This document shows positions 7,785 to 17,238 of a stretch of DNA of 64,000 bases, one piece after another. The notes under the pieces are model-generated. The model was not told the DNA's origin. It saw only the letters and a list, made by a program, of their open reading frames with translations, and made no database searches. How positions within the stretch are numbered: position 1 is the first letter of the stretch; the number at the start of each line of letters is the position of its first letter. A program made the position numbers and the translations under genes. The stretch comes from Rhizobacter koreensis (GTDB lineage: Bacteria; Pseudomonadota; Gammaproteobacteria; Burkholderiales; Burkholderiaceae_C): the NCBI RefSeq assembly GCF_013366375.1, contig NZ_JABWMJ010000013.1, forward strand, positions 79,824-143,823, written 5' to 3'.

Positions 7785-8539
7785 TGGCGCTGCGCACCCT
7801 TGCCGATCCAACCCACCTGCCGGCTCTCGATCCAGCGTACGCACATAGGACACCCGGGCAAGGACTTGGGCCTGAGCACAGGGCGCCAGGGATCCTGCTG
7901 CTGTACGGCTCGCTGCGCACGCGCTCGTTCTCGCGCCTGGCCGTGGAAGAAGCCGCCCGGCTGCTCCAGTTCTTCGGCGCCGAGACCCGCATCTTCGACC
8001 CGTCGGAGCTGCCGCTTCCCGATCAGGTGAACGGGGACGATCACCCGGCCATCCACGAGTTGCGCGAGCTGTCGATGTGGTCGGAAGGGCACGTATGGTG
8101 CAGCCCCGAGCGCCACGGCCAGATCACCGGGCTCATGAAAGCGCAGATCGACCACCTCCCGCTCGAGTTCGGCGGCATGCGGCCGACGCAGGGCCGCACG
8201 CTCGCCGTCATGCAGGTCTCCGGCGGATCGCAGAGCTTTAACGCGGTCAACACGCTGCGCCTGCTTGGGCGCTGGATGCGCATGTTCACGATCCCGAACC
8301 AGTCGAGCGTCGCCAAGGCGTTCGAGGAGTTCGACGCTGCCGGCCGCATGAGGCCGTCGGCCTACTACGACCGCATCGTCGACGTGATGGAGGAGCTGGT
8401 GCGGATCACTGTGCTCATGCGCCCCCACGTCGACCAGCTCACTGACCGCTACTCGGAACGCAAGCAGGCCAAGACGCCGATCGACGCGGCCAAGGACCTG
8501 TCTGCCATCGCTATCGCTCAACCTGCGGAGTCCTCATGA
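7784..8539 (+). CDS. arsH: ArsH organoarsenical/NADPH flavin oxidoreductase
   Basis: The 251-aa NADPH-dependent FMN reductase family protein oxidises trivalent organoarsenicals in characterised relatives. The flavodoxin-like FMN loop is LLLYGSLRTRSFSRL (about residues 38-52). Family-typical segments are HVWCSPERHGQITGLMKAQI and LAVMQVSGGSQSFNAVN. Length is normal for ArsH. The start ATG overlaps the arsR stop and the end overlaps arsC by ATGA, so all ars cistrons are coupled. Confidence 0.95.
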   Translation: MALRTLADPTHLPALDPAYAHRTPGQGLGPEHRAPGILLLYGSLRTRSFSRLAVEEAARLLQFFGAETRIFDPSELPLPDQVNGDDHPAIHELRELSMWSEGHVWCSPERHGQITGLMKAQIDHLPLEFGGMRPTQGRTLAVMQVSGGSQSFNAVNTLRLLGRWMRMFTIPNQSSVAKAFEEFDAAGRMRPSAYYDRIVDVMEELVRITVLMRPHVDQLTDRYSERKQAKTPIDAAKDLSAIAIAQPAESS

Positions 8540-9042
8540 CCGACACCAAGACCTACAACGTGCTGGTGCTCTGCACGGGTAACTCGGCGCGCAGCATCAT
8601 GGCCGAGGCGCTGATCAACACGATGGGGCGCGGGCGCTTCAAAGCCTATAGCGCCGGCAGCCACCCGGGCGGCCAGGTCAACCCGTTCGCGATCGAGCAG
8701 GTGCGTGCTACCGGCTACCCGCTCGACAACCTTCGCAGCAAGAGCTGGGACGAGTTCGCGGCACCTGGCGCGCCGCAGATGGACTTCGTCATCACCGTTT
8801 GCGACAACGCCGCCGGTGAAGCCTGCCCGTACTGGCCAGGCTCGCCGCTCACGACCCACTGGGGCTTCGAGGATCCTGCGGCAGTCGAAGGCACCGACGA
8901 GCACAAGCGGGCGGCGTTCGAGAAGGTGTTCCGCCAGATCCTCACCCGCGTGCAGCTGTTCGTGAACCTGCCGCTGCACGTACTCGACCAGACCGCGATC
9001 AAGCGCGAGATCGACAGCATCGGGAAGGCCAAGCCGCAGTGA
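8536..9042 (+). CDS. arsC: Arsenate reductase, LMW-phosphatase type
   Basis: The 168-aa cytoplasmic enzyme reduces arsenate to arsenite for export by the next gene. The phosphatase-like P-loop is LCTGNSARS (about residues 13-21), with the catalytic first Cys. Further Cys residues occur in VCDNAAGEACPYW, which carries the conserved second catalytic segment of the glutaredoxin/thioredoxin-dependent type. The ATG overlaps the arsH stop, and the gene's TGA overlaps the GTG start of acr3. Confidence 0.95.
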   Translation: MTDTKTYNVLVLCTGNSARSIMAEALINTMGRGRFKAYSAGSHPGGQVNPFAIEQVRATGYPLDNLRSKSWDEFAAPGAPQMDFVITVCDNAAGEACPYWPGSPLTTHWGFEDPAAVEGTDEHKRAAFEKVFRQILTRVQLFVNLPLHVLDQTAIKREIDSIGKAKPQ

Positions 9043-10121
9043 GCATCAGTGCCCCCGCAGCCACGCTGAAGGCGCCGCCAGCAAACGCGATCAGCTTCTT
9101 TGAACGCTACCTGACGGTGTGGGTGGCGCTCTGCATCGTCGCAGGCATCGCGCTCGGTCAGTTCTTCCCGTCGGCCTTCCAGGCCGTCGCCGCGATGGAG
9201 GTGGCGCAGGTCAACCTCCCGGTGGGGGTCCTGATCTGGGTGATGATCATTCCGATGCTGGTCAAGATCGACTTCGGCGCTCTCGGCCAGGTCCGCGAGC
9301 ACTGGCGCGGCATCGGCGTCACGCTGTTCGTGAACTGGGGCGTCAAGCCCTTTTCGATGGCGTTGCTGGCGTGGCTGTTCGTGCGGCATCTGTTTGCCCC
9401 GTACCTACCGGCGGAGCAGATCGACAGCTACGTCGCTGGCTTGATCCTGCTGGGGGCGGCGCCTTGCACGGCGATGGTGTTCGTCTGGAGCAAGCTTACC
9501 GGCGGCGACCCCTACTTCACGCTGTCGCAGGTGGCGCTGAACGACCTGCTGATGGTCTTCGCGTTCGCGCCGATCGTCGCCCTGCTGCTCGGGATGTCCT
9601 CGATCAACGTGCCCTGGGACACGCTGCTGATGTCGGTGGGGCTCTACATCGTGGTGCCGGTGATCCTGGCGCAGCTACTGCGTCACTGGCTTCTAGCCAA
9701 GGGGCCAGCCAGCTTCGCCGCTGCGATGGCGCGGATAGGTCCGTGGTCGATCGCGGCCTTGCTCGCGACGCTCGTGCTGCTGTTCGCGTTCCAAGGCGAG
9801 GCGATCCTCGAGCAGCCGCTGATCATCGCCATGCTGGCGGTGCCGATCCTGCTGCAGGTGTTCTTCAACTCGGCGCTCGCCTACTGGCTCAACCGCAAGG
9901 TCCGCGAGAAACATAGCGTCGCCTGCCCGTCGGCGTTGATCGGCGCCAGCAACTTCTTCGAGCTGGCGGTCGCGGCGGCGATCAGCATCTTCGGCTTCAA
10001 CTCGGGCGCGGCACTAGCCACGGTGGTCGGCGTGCTGATCGAGGTGCCCGTAATGCTGCTTGTTGTGCGCGTCGTAAACCGGTCGCGCGCTTGGTACGAC
10101 GAAGGCGCGCAGAGGGGCTAA
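9039..10121 (+). CDS. acr3: ACR3-family arsenite efflux permease
   Basis: The 360-aa protein has about ten membrane helices and exports As(III). It carries the family motif LLGAAPCTAMVFVWS with the essential Cys (about residues 143-157). A second conserved region is FGFNSGAALATVVGVLIEVPVM. The start is GTG at 9039, overlapping the arsC stop. It is the last intact gene of the ars operon; DNA after its stop leads into a damaged chromate transporter. Confidence 0.95.
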   Translation: MSISAPAATLKAPPANAISFFERYLTVWVALCIVAGIALGQFFPSAFQAVAAMEVAQVNLPVGVLIWVMIIPMLVKIDFGALGQVREHWRGIGVTLFVNWGVKPFSMALLAWLFVRHLFAPYLPAEQIDSYVAGLILLGAAPCTAMVFVWSKLTGGDPYFTLSQVALNDLLMVFAFAPIVALLLGMSSINVPWDTLLMSVGLYIVVPVILAQLLRHWLLAKGPASFAAAMARIGPWSIAALLATLVLLFAFQGEAILEQPLIIAMLAVPILLQVFFNSALAYWLNRKVREKHSVACPSALIGASNFFELAVAAAISIFGFNSGAALATVVGVLIEVPVMLLVVRVVNRSRAWYDEGAQRG

Positions 10122-10281
10122 GCCAGGCTCTGCGGAAGCGAAGTCACGGACCCAAGGGAAGGCGCAGGGCTGATCCGCATGGATGCTCGTCTGGGTGTGC
10201 GCGCACCCCCCGAGCTCGGTGCGGGCGTCAACGGCTTTGCGGCGCCGCTCGCCGGGTTCTTCGCCATCGATGCGCTCGACT

Positions 10282-10790
10282 GACACGAGTTCGGTCAGAT
10301 CGGCACCTTGTTCGCTTACACCGAAAGCTTCGTCTTGGGCAGCGGCCTTGCGATCGTGCCGTTCCTCTATGGCGGCGTGGTTAAGGAGCACGGCTGGCTC
10401 CCCGACCGCCAGTTCGTCGATGCCGTCGCCGTGGCCATGATCAAGCCGGGACCGGTCGTCATCACCACCGGCCTCTTCGGTTATCTGGTGGCCGGGTTCT
10501 GGAGCGCCGTGGTTGCCGCTCTGGCGACCTTCGTGCCGTGCTACCTGTTCACGATCCTGCCGGCGCCGTACTTCAAGAAGTACGGCAAGCGCCCGGCCAT
10601 CGTCGCGGTCGTGGACGGGGTGACCGCGGCGGCCATCGGTTCGATCACGGGCGCGGTCATCGTGCTCGGCCAGCGCGCGATCACGGACTGGATCACCGCG
10701 GGGCTCGCGCTCGCGACGGTTGCGGTGCTGTGGCGGTTCAAGAAGATCCCGAGCCGCTGGTGGTGCTTGTCGCAGAGTGAGCCCTGGTAG
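10282..10790 (+). pseudogene. chrA: C-terminal remnant of chromate transporter ChrA
   Basis: The frame from 10282 encodes FGQIGTLFAYTESFVLGSGL, then KPGPVVITTGLFGYLVAGF and FVPCYLFTILPAPYFKKYGK, which are CHR-family signatures of the C-terminal half of ChrA. There is no N-terminal half: a TGA precedes the frame and the DNA before it is unrelated. Near 10750 one base is lost after RFKKIP; the other frame then continues EPLVVLVAE and stops. It is therefore 5'-truncated and 3'-frameshifted. It follows the ars operon by about 160 bp in the same direction. Confidence 0.8.
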
Positions 10791-10925
10791 TCCACCCACT
10801 TGTCGTTTGAGTGACCACGGGAGTCATGATGAAGCAGGCATCGATGGTCTGGTCGATCCCCTCCTCGCCACCGGCACGCCGGCTTCCCCCAGCATGTACA
10901 AGAGTCCCAGTTGGACTTCCAGGGT

Positions 10926-11417
10926 TCAGCGGGTCGGGCGTGGAAGCGGCGGCCAGCGGAGCGTCGCTCCACGTCTCTCCGGGCCCGCCAAGGGAACACC
11001 CGCGATGGTCGCGTGCTCCTTCACGGTCTCGAACGCTGCCAGCCCGCCGTCTTCCGCCTTGAAGAAGGTGTGGGAGACGTCCACCTCGTGCACCAGCACC
11101 TCGCCGAGGTCAAGCCCACTGCGGGCTGGCCTTGTCAAGCGCAGTCCCGCCTCCTCGCACGTGTAGTCGGTCTCCTGCTGCAGGACCGCGCGTCTCCCGC
11201 CGGCCGACACCACGAGTTGGCCGGGGGACTGACTCATCAACAGGGACACGCTGCGGGGCGGGCTGGCCGAGCCCGTCTGCGGCATGAGCAGTGAGTCCAA
11301 GCGCTTGCTCTGAGGGCTGGGTTGGTCGTTGGCATAGGTACCGCCGAGGTCCGGGCACACCGCGGGGCTCCGCACGCCGGCGCACCCGGAAAGGGCGAGC
11401 ACAACCCACGCCGTCAT
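10926..11417 (-). CDS. Putative lipoprotein of RND-pump operon
   Basis: The 163-aa product has a signal ending in a lipobox (VLALSGCAGVRSP), so it is predicted to be lipid-anchored. The start ATG at 11417 is chosen for that signal. The mature part is Asp/Ser-rich and ends with VSHTFFKAEDGGLAAFETVK. No family is recognised. It lies at the downstream end of the minus-strand metal-efflux cluster, about 80 bp after the DMT transporter gene. It could be an accessory of that system or unrelated. Confidence 0.55.
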   Translation of the reverse strand: MTAWVVLALSGCAGVRSPAVCPDLGGTYANDQPSPQSKRLDSLLMPQTGSASPPRSVSLLMSQSPGQLVVSAGGRRAVLQQETDYTCEEAGLRLTRPARSGLDLGEVLVHEVDVSHTFFKAEDGGLAAFETVKEHATIAGVPLAGPERRGATLRWPPLPRPTR

Positions 11418-11496
11418 CGATACCGAGCTCCGGCACAGGAACGAGGTGGTTGCGGCGTTCAGGCAGGTTCTCCGAAGTGTCCAGCGGACAGGGCTC

Positions 11497-12552
11497 CTAG
11501 TGCCGGTGCAGGTGGTGCTCGTCGGGCACGTGCGGATGGGCATGCCGGATTGGCTCGTGCCGATGCACGTGGCTGTGAGCGCCTGTGCCAACGGGATGAT
11601 CGTGGTGTCCATGGTGTAGGTCGTCATGCGAGTGTGCGTGCTCGTGCTCGATAGGCTCGTGCTCGTGTTCGTGCGAATGGGTCTCCGCGAGGTGCAGCGC
11701 GATGCCGCTGACCATCAGCACAGCGCCCGCGAGCATCCACATGCTGCCGCTGCGCTCCCCCAACAGGAAGGCAAGCGCGGCTCCGACGAAAGGCGCGAAC
11801 GCGAATACTGAACCGGTGCGTGCCGCTCCAAAGGCTCGCTGCGCCAGGAGATAGAAGCGAAGGCTCAAGCCATAGCCCGTTACGCCAACGGCGAGCAAGC
11901 CCAAGGCCGACCAGAACTGGGGGACCGGCTCGCCGAAGACGATCGCCAGAACCGCCGTCGCCGACGCGCCGATGACGCCCTTTAGCATGACCACCTGGCC
12001 AGGATCCCGCTCCGCCAACGCGCGTGAAAGTGTGTTGTCGACGCCCCATGCAGCGGTCGCGACCAGGACGGCGAGCAGGCCGAGAACCTGGCTGGAACCC
12101 GCCTGCGATCGATCGAGAACCAGGGCCGAACCGCCGAGCGTCAGCAAGGCCATTGCGAGGATCACGCGCCGGTCCAGCGTCTCGTGATACCAGAGCCTTG
12201 CGAGCACTGCGGTGAAGACGGCCTCCAGCGTCAGCATGAGCGATGCACTGGTCCCGCTGGTTTGCTGAAGGCCCCAGGCAAGCGCCACCGGGCCTATCGC
12301 CGCGCCGAAGAGCGCCATCAGTGCGAGCCTTGAAGCATCCCGCCGTCGAACCCGCGCCTCCTTCTCGACGGGGCGTCGTAACGTGGCACCAGTGAACGCA
12401 GCGCCGGCGTACAGCAACGCTGCCGTCGTGAGGCTTCCAACGGCGCTGCCAAAGCGCTGCACGAGAGGCGTGCTGACGCCGAAAAGAACGGCAGCTGCCA
12501 GGGCGAGCAGACCGCCCTGCAACGCCGGCCAGCGCCGCGCGCCAACTTCCAT
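11497..12552 (-). CDS. DMT-superfamily (EamA) exporter with His-rich C-terminus
   Basis: The 351-aa inner-membrane protein carries two EamA repeats (about ten helices). Its last 65 residues are strongly His-rich (for example HSHEHEHEP, HDDLHHGHHDHP and DEHHLHRH), which suggests divalent metal binding. The ATG at 12552 shares one base with the stop of the preceding gene. DMT-type transporters accompany RND pumps in nickel/cobalt systems (CnrT), so Ni/Co or Zn export is plausible. The substrate is inferred from context and His content only. Confidence 0.8.
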   Translation of the reverse strand: MEVGARRWPALQGGLLALAAAVLFGVSTPLVQRFGSAVGSLTTAALLYAGAAFTGATLRRPVEKEARVRRRDASRLALMALFGAAIGPVALAWGLQQTSGTSASLMLTLEAVFTAVLARLWYHETLDRRVILAMALLTLGGSALVLDRSQAGSSQVLGLLAVLVATAAWGVDNTLSRALAERDPGQVVMLKGVIGASATAVLAIVFGEPVPQFWSALGLLAVGVTGYGLSLRFYLLAQRAFGAARTGSVFAFAPFVGAALAFLLGERSGSMWMLAGAVLMVSGIALHLAETHSHEHEHEPIEHEHAHSHDDLHHGHHDHPVGTGAHSHVHRHEPIRHAHPHVPDEHHLHRH

Positions 12553-12932
12553 CACTTCACCGTGAAGCGAACTGTGATCACCTTCTTGTTCGGCAAGGTC
12601 ACGGCAGCAACGGCCTTGGCACCCGCCTCGAGCTTGACGCCTCTGGCCTCGAGCTTGTTTTCCTCGGTGGCGGTCAAGTCTGCCTCGGACTTCTCCGCAC
12701 CGTTGAGAACCGTCAGCTTGCCTGTCATCCCGGCTGTCGGGTGAGGCGTGCCGTGGTCATCGACGTACAGATGAACCACGTCGCCATGCTGGGCGAGTTC
12801 GAACCCCAGGTCGCCAGCGGCTGCGACCGTGCCGCCGTGCTTTGCGGCCTCGGGTCCATGCGCCATCGCCACATTGATCGAAACCACCGCGACACCCGCG
12901 AGCGCCAGCTTCAGGAACTTCGTCATCGTCAT
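12552..12932 (-). CDS. Small periplasmic protein of metal RND operon
   Basis: The 126-aa exported protein has a signal peptide (LKLALAGVAVVSINVAMA). Its mature N-terminus is His-containing (HGPEAAKHGG), and HLYVDDHGTPHPT appears near residue 60. The remainder looks like a small beta domain (LTVLNGAEKSEADL, KVITVRFTVK). The start may be ATG at 12932 or at 12926. It lies 56 bp downstream of the RND pump and is coupled to the DMT gene. It is probably a periplasmic metal-binding accessory; this is inference. Confidence 0.7.
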   Translation of the reverse strand: MTMTKFLKLALAGVAVVSINVAMAHGPEAAKHGGTVAAAGDLGFELAQHGDVVHLYVDDHGTPHPTAGMTGKLTVLNGAEKSEADLTATEENKLEARGVKLEAGAKAVAAVTLPNKKVITVRFTVK

Positions 12933-12988
12933 TCTTCACTCCATCCATCGACACGTTGAATCAGGCCGTGTCGTGTGAGCCTGTGGGA

Positions 12989-15900
12989 TCAGTACGTTTC
13001 CTGCGAAGCCTCTGCGAGGATCTTGCGGGTTGCCGGCCCTCCGAGCCAGGCGTAGGCCAGCGGCGTCACCAGGGTGTCGAGCAGCGTCGAACTGATCAGC
13101 CCGCCGAAGATCACCACCGCTACCGGGTGCAGGATTTCCTTGCCGGGAGCGTCGGCGGCCAGCAGCAGCGGGACGAGGGCGAACGCGGCGACCAGCGCCG
13201 TCATCAACACCGGGGTCAGTCGCTCGAGCGAGCCGCGCACGATCATCTGGGGACCAAAGCTCTCGCCCTCGAACCGGCAGAGGTTGATGTAGTGGCTGAT
13301 CTTGAGGATGCCGTTGCGCGTCGCGATCCCTGCGAGCGTGATGAAGCCGACCATCGACGCGACCGAGAGCGAGACCCCGGCGAGCCACATCGCGACAACG
13401 CTGCCGACGAGCGCGAGCGGGATGTTCGCCATGATGATGGCCGCCAGCACCCCTGACCGATAGCGGGAGTAGAGGACCAGGAACATCATCGCCAACGACA
13501 CCAGCGACAGCAGGACGATGAGCTGGGTCGCCTGTTCCTGCGCCTGGAACTGGCCTTCGAGGCTGACGAAGGTGCCTGTGGGGAGCGCCGTCTTTGCGAT
13601 CACGCTGCGGATGTCGCCGATGACCTTGGCCATGTCGGACCCGTCGGTGTTCGCATAGACGACGATGCGGCGGCGCCCGTTCTCGCGGCCGATCTGGTTA
13701 GGACCGTCGGTCTCTTCGACGGTGGCGATGCTCGACACCGGAATGCGACCGGACGGCGTGTCGAGCAGCACCGAGGCGAGGTCCTGCGGCGACCGTCGCT
13801 CGTCGGGCAGTCGCAGCACAAGGTCGTAGCGGCGGCTGCCGTCGACGATCTCGGCGCCGTGGGCACCGTCGGTCAGTGCCTGCAGCGTCCGGACCGCCTC
13901 GGCCGGCGTGAGGCCGAACTGGGCGGCCTTGCGGTAGTCGACTCGGACGCTGATCTGCGGGATCAGGACCTGCTTTTCGACCGTGAGGTCGACGAGACTC
14001 GGCACATCCGCAAGCTTGCGACGCATCTGCTCGGCCACGCCGCGCAGCCCGTCCAGATCGTCGCCGTAGATCTTCAGAGCGATCTGTGCCCGAACACCTG
14101 ACAGCAGATGGTCCAGTCGGTGCGAGATCGGCTGGCCGATCGCAACCACCGCCGGCAGCGACGCCAGCTCGGAGCGAATGTGCGCCATCACCTGTTCGCG
14201 GTTGCGCTCGGAGCGCTTCAGGTCGACGTCGATCTCGGCCGAATGAACGCCCTCGGCATGCTCGTCGAGCTCGGCGCGCCCGGTGCGTCGGCCGACCTGC
14301 GAGACCTCGGGAACCTGCGCGATCAGCTTCTCGGCAACGCTTCCCATGCGGTTGGCTTCGGCCAGCGACGTCCCCGGGTTGAACATCAGCGACAACACGA
14401 GCGAGCCCTCGTTGAACGCCGGCAGGAACGCGCGAGGGAAGAACGGCACGGTGGCGGCTGCGAGAACAACCGCGAGCGCCGCCGCCGCCAGGATCGGCTT
14501 TGCACGCGGCATCGACCAGCCGAGAAGCCTTGCATCCTGCCGCTTGAGCCATCTCACGAGCGGGCTGTCGCCGTGGTCGAGCCGCTTCATCCGCGGCAGC
14601 AGGTACGCGCAGAGCGCCGGCGTCACGGTCACCGAGACCACCATCGACGCGAGGATCGAGACGATGTAGGCGATGCCGAGGGGCGTGAAGAGGCGGCCCT
14701 CGATGCCCGGCAGCGCAAACAAGGGCACGAACACAAGCACGACGATCGCGGTGGCGTAGAGGATGCCCGAGCGGACCTCGACGCTCGCGCGCCAGACCAC
14801 CTCGAGCACGCTGGCCGGGCTCGCCGATGCGCGGTTCAGACGCAGCCGGCGCACGATGTTTTCCACGCCCACCACCGCGTCGTCGACGAGCTCGCCGATC
14901 GCGATCGCCAGGCCGCCGAGCGTCATCACGTTGATCGACTGGTCGAGCCAACGAAACACGAGCGCGGTCATGGCGAGCGACAGCGGTATCGCGATCAGCG
15001 AGATCAGCGTCGTACGCAGCGACAGCAGAAACGCGAAGAGCACGATCGCGACCATGATGGCGCCGTCGCGCAGCGCCTCGGTGACGTTGCCGAGCGAGGC
15101 CTTGATGAAGTCCGCCTGCCGGAACAGCACCCGCGGAGCCGACATGCCCTTCGGCAGGCCTTGCTTCAGCTCGTCGAGCGCAAGCTCGATGTCGCGGGTC
15201 AGGCGCACCGTGTCTGCGGCGGGCTGCTTCTGCACACTGACGATGACGGCCGGAGCGCCGTTGTAGCCGGCATCGCCGCGCTTCATCCCGGCCGCGAAGC
15301 GGGCTGTCGCGACCTGCTCGAGCAGCACCGGCCGGCCGTCCTTCCAGGCCACCGCGAGCTGCTGCAGATCCTCGACCCGGTTGGTACGTGCCAGGTGGCG
15401 GATCAGGAACTCACGGCCGTTCAGGTCGATGAAGCCGCCACCGGCGTTCGACGCGAAGCCGCGCAGCGCCTGCTCGACCTGGGTCAGCGTGATGCCGAAC
15501 TGCGCCATCCGTGCCGGATCGGGCTCGACGCGCAGCTGCCGCACGTCGCCCCCGATAGGAATCACCTGCGCGACGCCGGCGATCGACAGCAGTCGCGGCC
15601 GCAGGACGAAGTCGGCGTACTCGCGGGCCTGCATCGCGGTGGCTGCATCCGCGCCGCCCTGCAGCGGCAAGGCGATCAGCATGATCTCGCCCATGATCGA
15701 GGAGACCGGTCCCATGATCGGCGCGATGCCCGCGGGCAACTGCTCGCGCGTCAACGCCAATCGCTCGGAGACGAGCTGCCGGTTGCGGTAGATGTCGGTG
15801 CCCCAGTCGAACTCGGCATAGGCGATCGAAAGGCCCACGCCGGAGGTCGAGCGCACCCGGGTCACGCCGGGCATGCCGTTGAGCGCCGTCTCGATCGGGA

Positions 15901-16099
15901 AGGTGATGAGCTGCTCGACCTCCTCGGGCGCCATGCCGCCGGCCTCGGTCAGCACCGTGATGACAGGCTTGTTGAGGTCCGGGAACACGTCTACCGGCGT
16001 GCGCCAGGCGGTGAAGGCGCCGTAGGCGAGGAGCAGCGCCGCGACCGCGAGGACGAACAGGCGGTTAGCCAGGCTGTAGCGAACGATCCAGTCGAACAT
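12989..16099 (-). CDS. Heavy-metal RND efflux pump (CzcA/CusA family)
   Basis: The 1036-aa inner-membrane proton-driven pump has the RND layout: TM1 (LFVLAVAALLLAYGAFTAW), a large periplasmic loop, TM2-6, a second loop and TM8-12. It carries the HME-RND start TPVDVFPDLNKPV and a TM4 region with LGGLAIAIGELVDDAVVGVE, which holds the acidic proton-relay residues. Length is normal for the class. It lies 8 bp downstream of its adaptor and forms a complex with the adaptor and the TolC channel. A divalent-metal substrate is suggested by the His-rich partners, but Cu/Ag cannot be excluded. Confidence 0.93.
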   Translation of the reverse strand: MFDWIVRYSLANRLFVLAVAALLLAYGAFTAWRTPVDVFPDLNKPVITVLTEAGGMAPEEVEQLITFPIETALNGMPGVTRVRSTSGVGLSIAYAEFDWGTDIYRNRQLVSERLALTREQLPAGIAPIMGPVSSIMGEIMLIALPLQGGADAATAMQAREYADFVLRPRLLSIAGVAQVIPIGGDVRQLRVEPDPARMAQFGITLTQVEQALRGFASNAGGGFIDLNGREFLIRHLARTNRVEDLQQLAVAWKDGRPVLLEQVATARFAAGMKRGDAGYNGAPAVIVSVQKQPAADTVRLTRDIELALDELKQGLPKGMSAPRVLFRQADFIKASLGNVTEALRDGAIMVAIVLFAFLLSLRTTLISLIAIPLSLAMTALVFRWLDQSINVMTLGGLAIAIGELVDDAVVGVENIVRRLRLNRASASPASVLEVVWRASVEVRSGILYATAIVVLVFVPLFALPGIEGRLFTPLGIAYIVSILASMVVSVTVTPALCAYLLPRMKRLDHGDSPLVRWLKRQDARLLGWSMPRAKPILAAAALAVVLAAATVPFFPRAFLPAFNEGSLVLSLMFNPGTSLAEANRMGSVAEKLIAQVPEVSQVGRRTGRAELDEHAEGVHSAEIDVDLKRSERNREQVMAHIRSELASLPAVVAIGQPISHRLDHLLSGVRAQIALKIYGDDLDGLRGVAEQMRRKLADVPSLVDLTVEKQVLIPQISVRVDYRKAAQFGLTPAEAVRTLQALTDGAHGAEIVDGSRRYDLVLRLPDERRSPQDLASVLLDTPSGRIPVSSIATVEETDGPNQIGRENGRRRIVVYANTDGSDMAKVIGDIRSVIAKTALPTGTFVSLEGQFQAQEQATQLIVLLSLVSLAMMFLVLYSRYRSGVLAAIIMANIPLALVGSVVAMWLAGVSLSVASMVGFITLAGIATRNGILKISHYINLCRFEGESFGPQMIVRGSLERLTPVLMTALVAAFALVPLLLAADAPGKEILHPVAVVIFGGLISSTLLDTLVTPLAYAWLGGPATRKILAEASQETY

Positions 16100-16107
16100 C
16101 GTGCGCT

Positions 16108-17238
16108 TCAGCGGATCTGGTTGAGCAGCGAGGCGCCTTGCACCACGACGCGGTTGTCGCCGCCCAGCCCCTTGGTCACGATGACGGTCTTGGGATCGAG
16201 CGGCATTACGCTGACCTGCTGCGGCAGGTAGCGTTCGGCGCCGACCTTGATGTAGACCACTGCTTCATTGGCGCCATTGCGTACGACCGCCTCGGCGGGC
16301 AGCACGGCACCCTGCAGCTTGTCCCTGGTCTGGGCAAGCACCGTCACCGGCTGGCCCACAGCCAGGCTGATCGCTTCAGTCCCGCTCCCCTGCGCGCGGA
16401 AGGTGATCGGAATCCGGCCGTCGCGCAATGTGCGCGCGGCGCCGACCACGCGCAGCGTGACCCCCTCAACCCCGGAGAGCGTGGCCGACTCCAGCTTGGC
16501 GGCGAGCCCCGCATCCGCGGTCGAGGCTTCCACCATCAGACGCTGCGGATCGATGATGTCGAACAGGAGGTCCTTGGCGTCGACGACCTGACCATTCAAC
16601 GCACTCGCCGTGGCGATGACGCCGGAGACTGGCGCCACCAGTGCTTCGCGCGAGCCAAGGCTCGCGCCGATGGCGCGTTCGCGCTGCTGAAGGCCGGCGA
16701 GCTCGGCTCGCGCGGCCTCGATGTCCTTCCTCGGAACGGTTCCCTCGAGCGACTCCAGCCGCTTGACGCGGTGTTCGGCGATGGTCCGGCTGGTCCGGAG
16801 TTCGGCGTGTTGCGAGCGCTGGTTGGCCTCTGCGTAGGGCTCGGCGTGGTGCCGGACGTACGCGAGCACCTGCCCCTTGCGCACCGTCTGGCCGGCAACC
16901 GGCAACCCGCTCGGACCCGGCTCGAGGCGTCCACCATGGAGAGGCTGGACGCGTCCACCCGCATTCGGATCGACCACGACTTGCCCGGGCATCTGCGCGC
17001 TGACCGCTGCCGTTGTCAGCGGGACCAGCTGCGTGCGAATGCCCATCCGCCGCTGCGCGAGCTTGGGGACGTTGATGCTGCTGTCGGGCAGGCGCATCAA
17101 GCCCGATGCTCCCGTGCTGACGGCGCCGTCGAGGTGCTCGCCGTTTGGCCCATGCGCGCCGGGCGAAGCATGGACCGTGGCCAGCCCTTGGACCAGGAAA
17201 AAGGCCACCGTGGCGATCTGAAGTCGGCACTTGATCAT
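16108..17238 (-). CDS. RND periplasmic adaptor subunit
   Basis: The 376-aa membrane-fusion protein has an N-terminal signal (IATVAFFLVQGLATVHA) and a His-containing motif SPGAHGPNGEHLDG (about 25-38) that also occurs in the neighbouring protein. The barrel-sandwich and hairpin region follows, with APVSGVIATASALNGQVV. The ATG at 17238 overlaps the stop of the 17235-17882 gene by ATGA. It links the RND pump to the TolC channel. It lacks the CusB YHS-like domain seen in the adaptor at the left edge. Confidence 0.9.
   Translation of the reverse strand: MIKCRLQIATVAFFLVQGLATVHASPGAHGPNGEHLDGAVSTGASGLMRLPDSSINVPKLAQRRMGIRTQLVPLTTAAVSAQMPGQVVVDPNAGGRVQPLHGGRLEPGPSGLPVAGQTVRKGQVLAYVRHHAEPYAEANQRSQHAELRTSRTIAEHRVKRLESLEGTVPRKDIEAARAELAGLQQRERAIGASLGSREALVAPVSGVIATASALNGQVVDAKDLLFDIIDPQRLMVEASTADAGLAAKLESATLSGVEGVTLRVVGAARTLRDGRIPITFRAQGSGTEAISLAVGQPVTVLAQTRDKLQGAVLPAEAVVRNGANEAVVYIKVGAERYLPQQVSVMPLDPKTVIVTKGLGGDNRVVVQGASLLNQIR

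Noticed and set aside
13698..14951. A 417-codon minus-strand frame inside the RND gene
   Set aside because: An alternate frame of a strongly supported RND pump; composition is Arg-rich and motif-free.
14108..16231. A 707-codon open frame on the plus strand
   Set aside because: It lies entirely antisense to the RND pump; the translation is Arg/His/Asp-rich with no motifs. GC-rich codon bias keeps it open.
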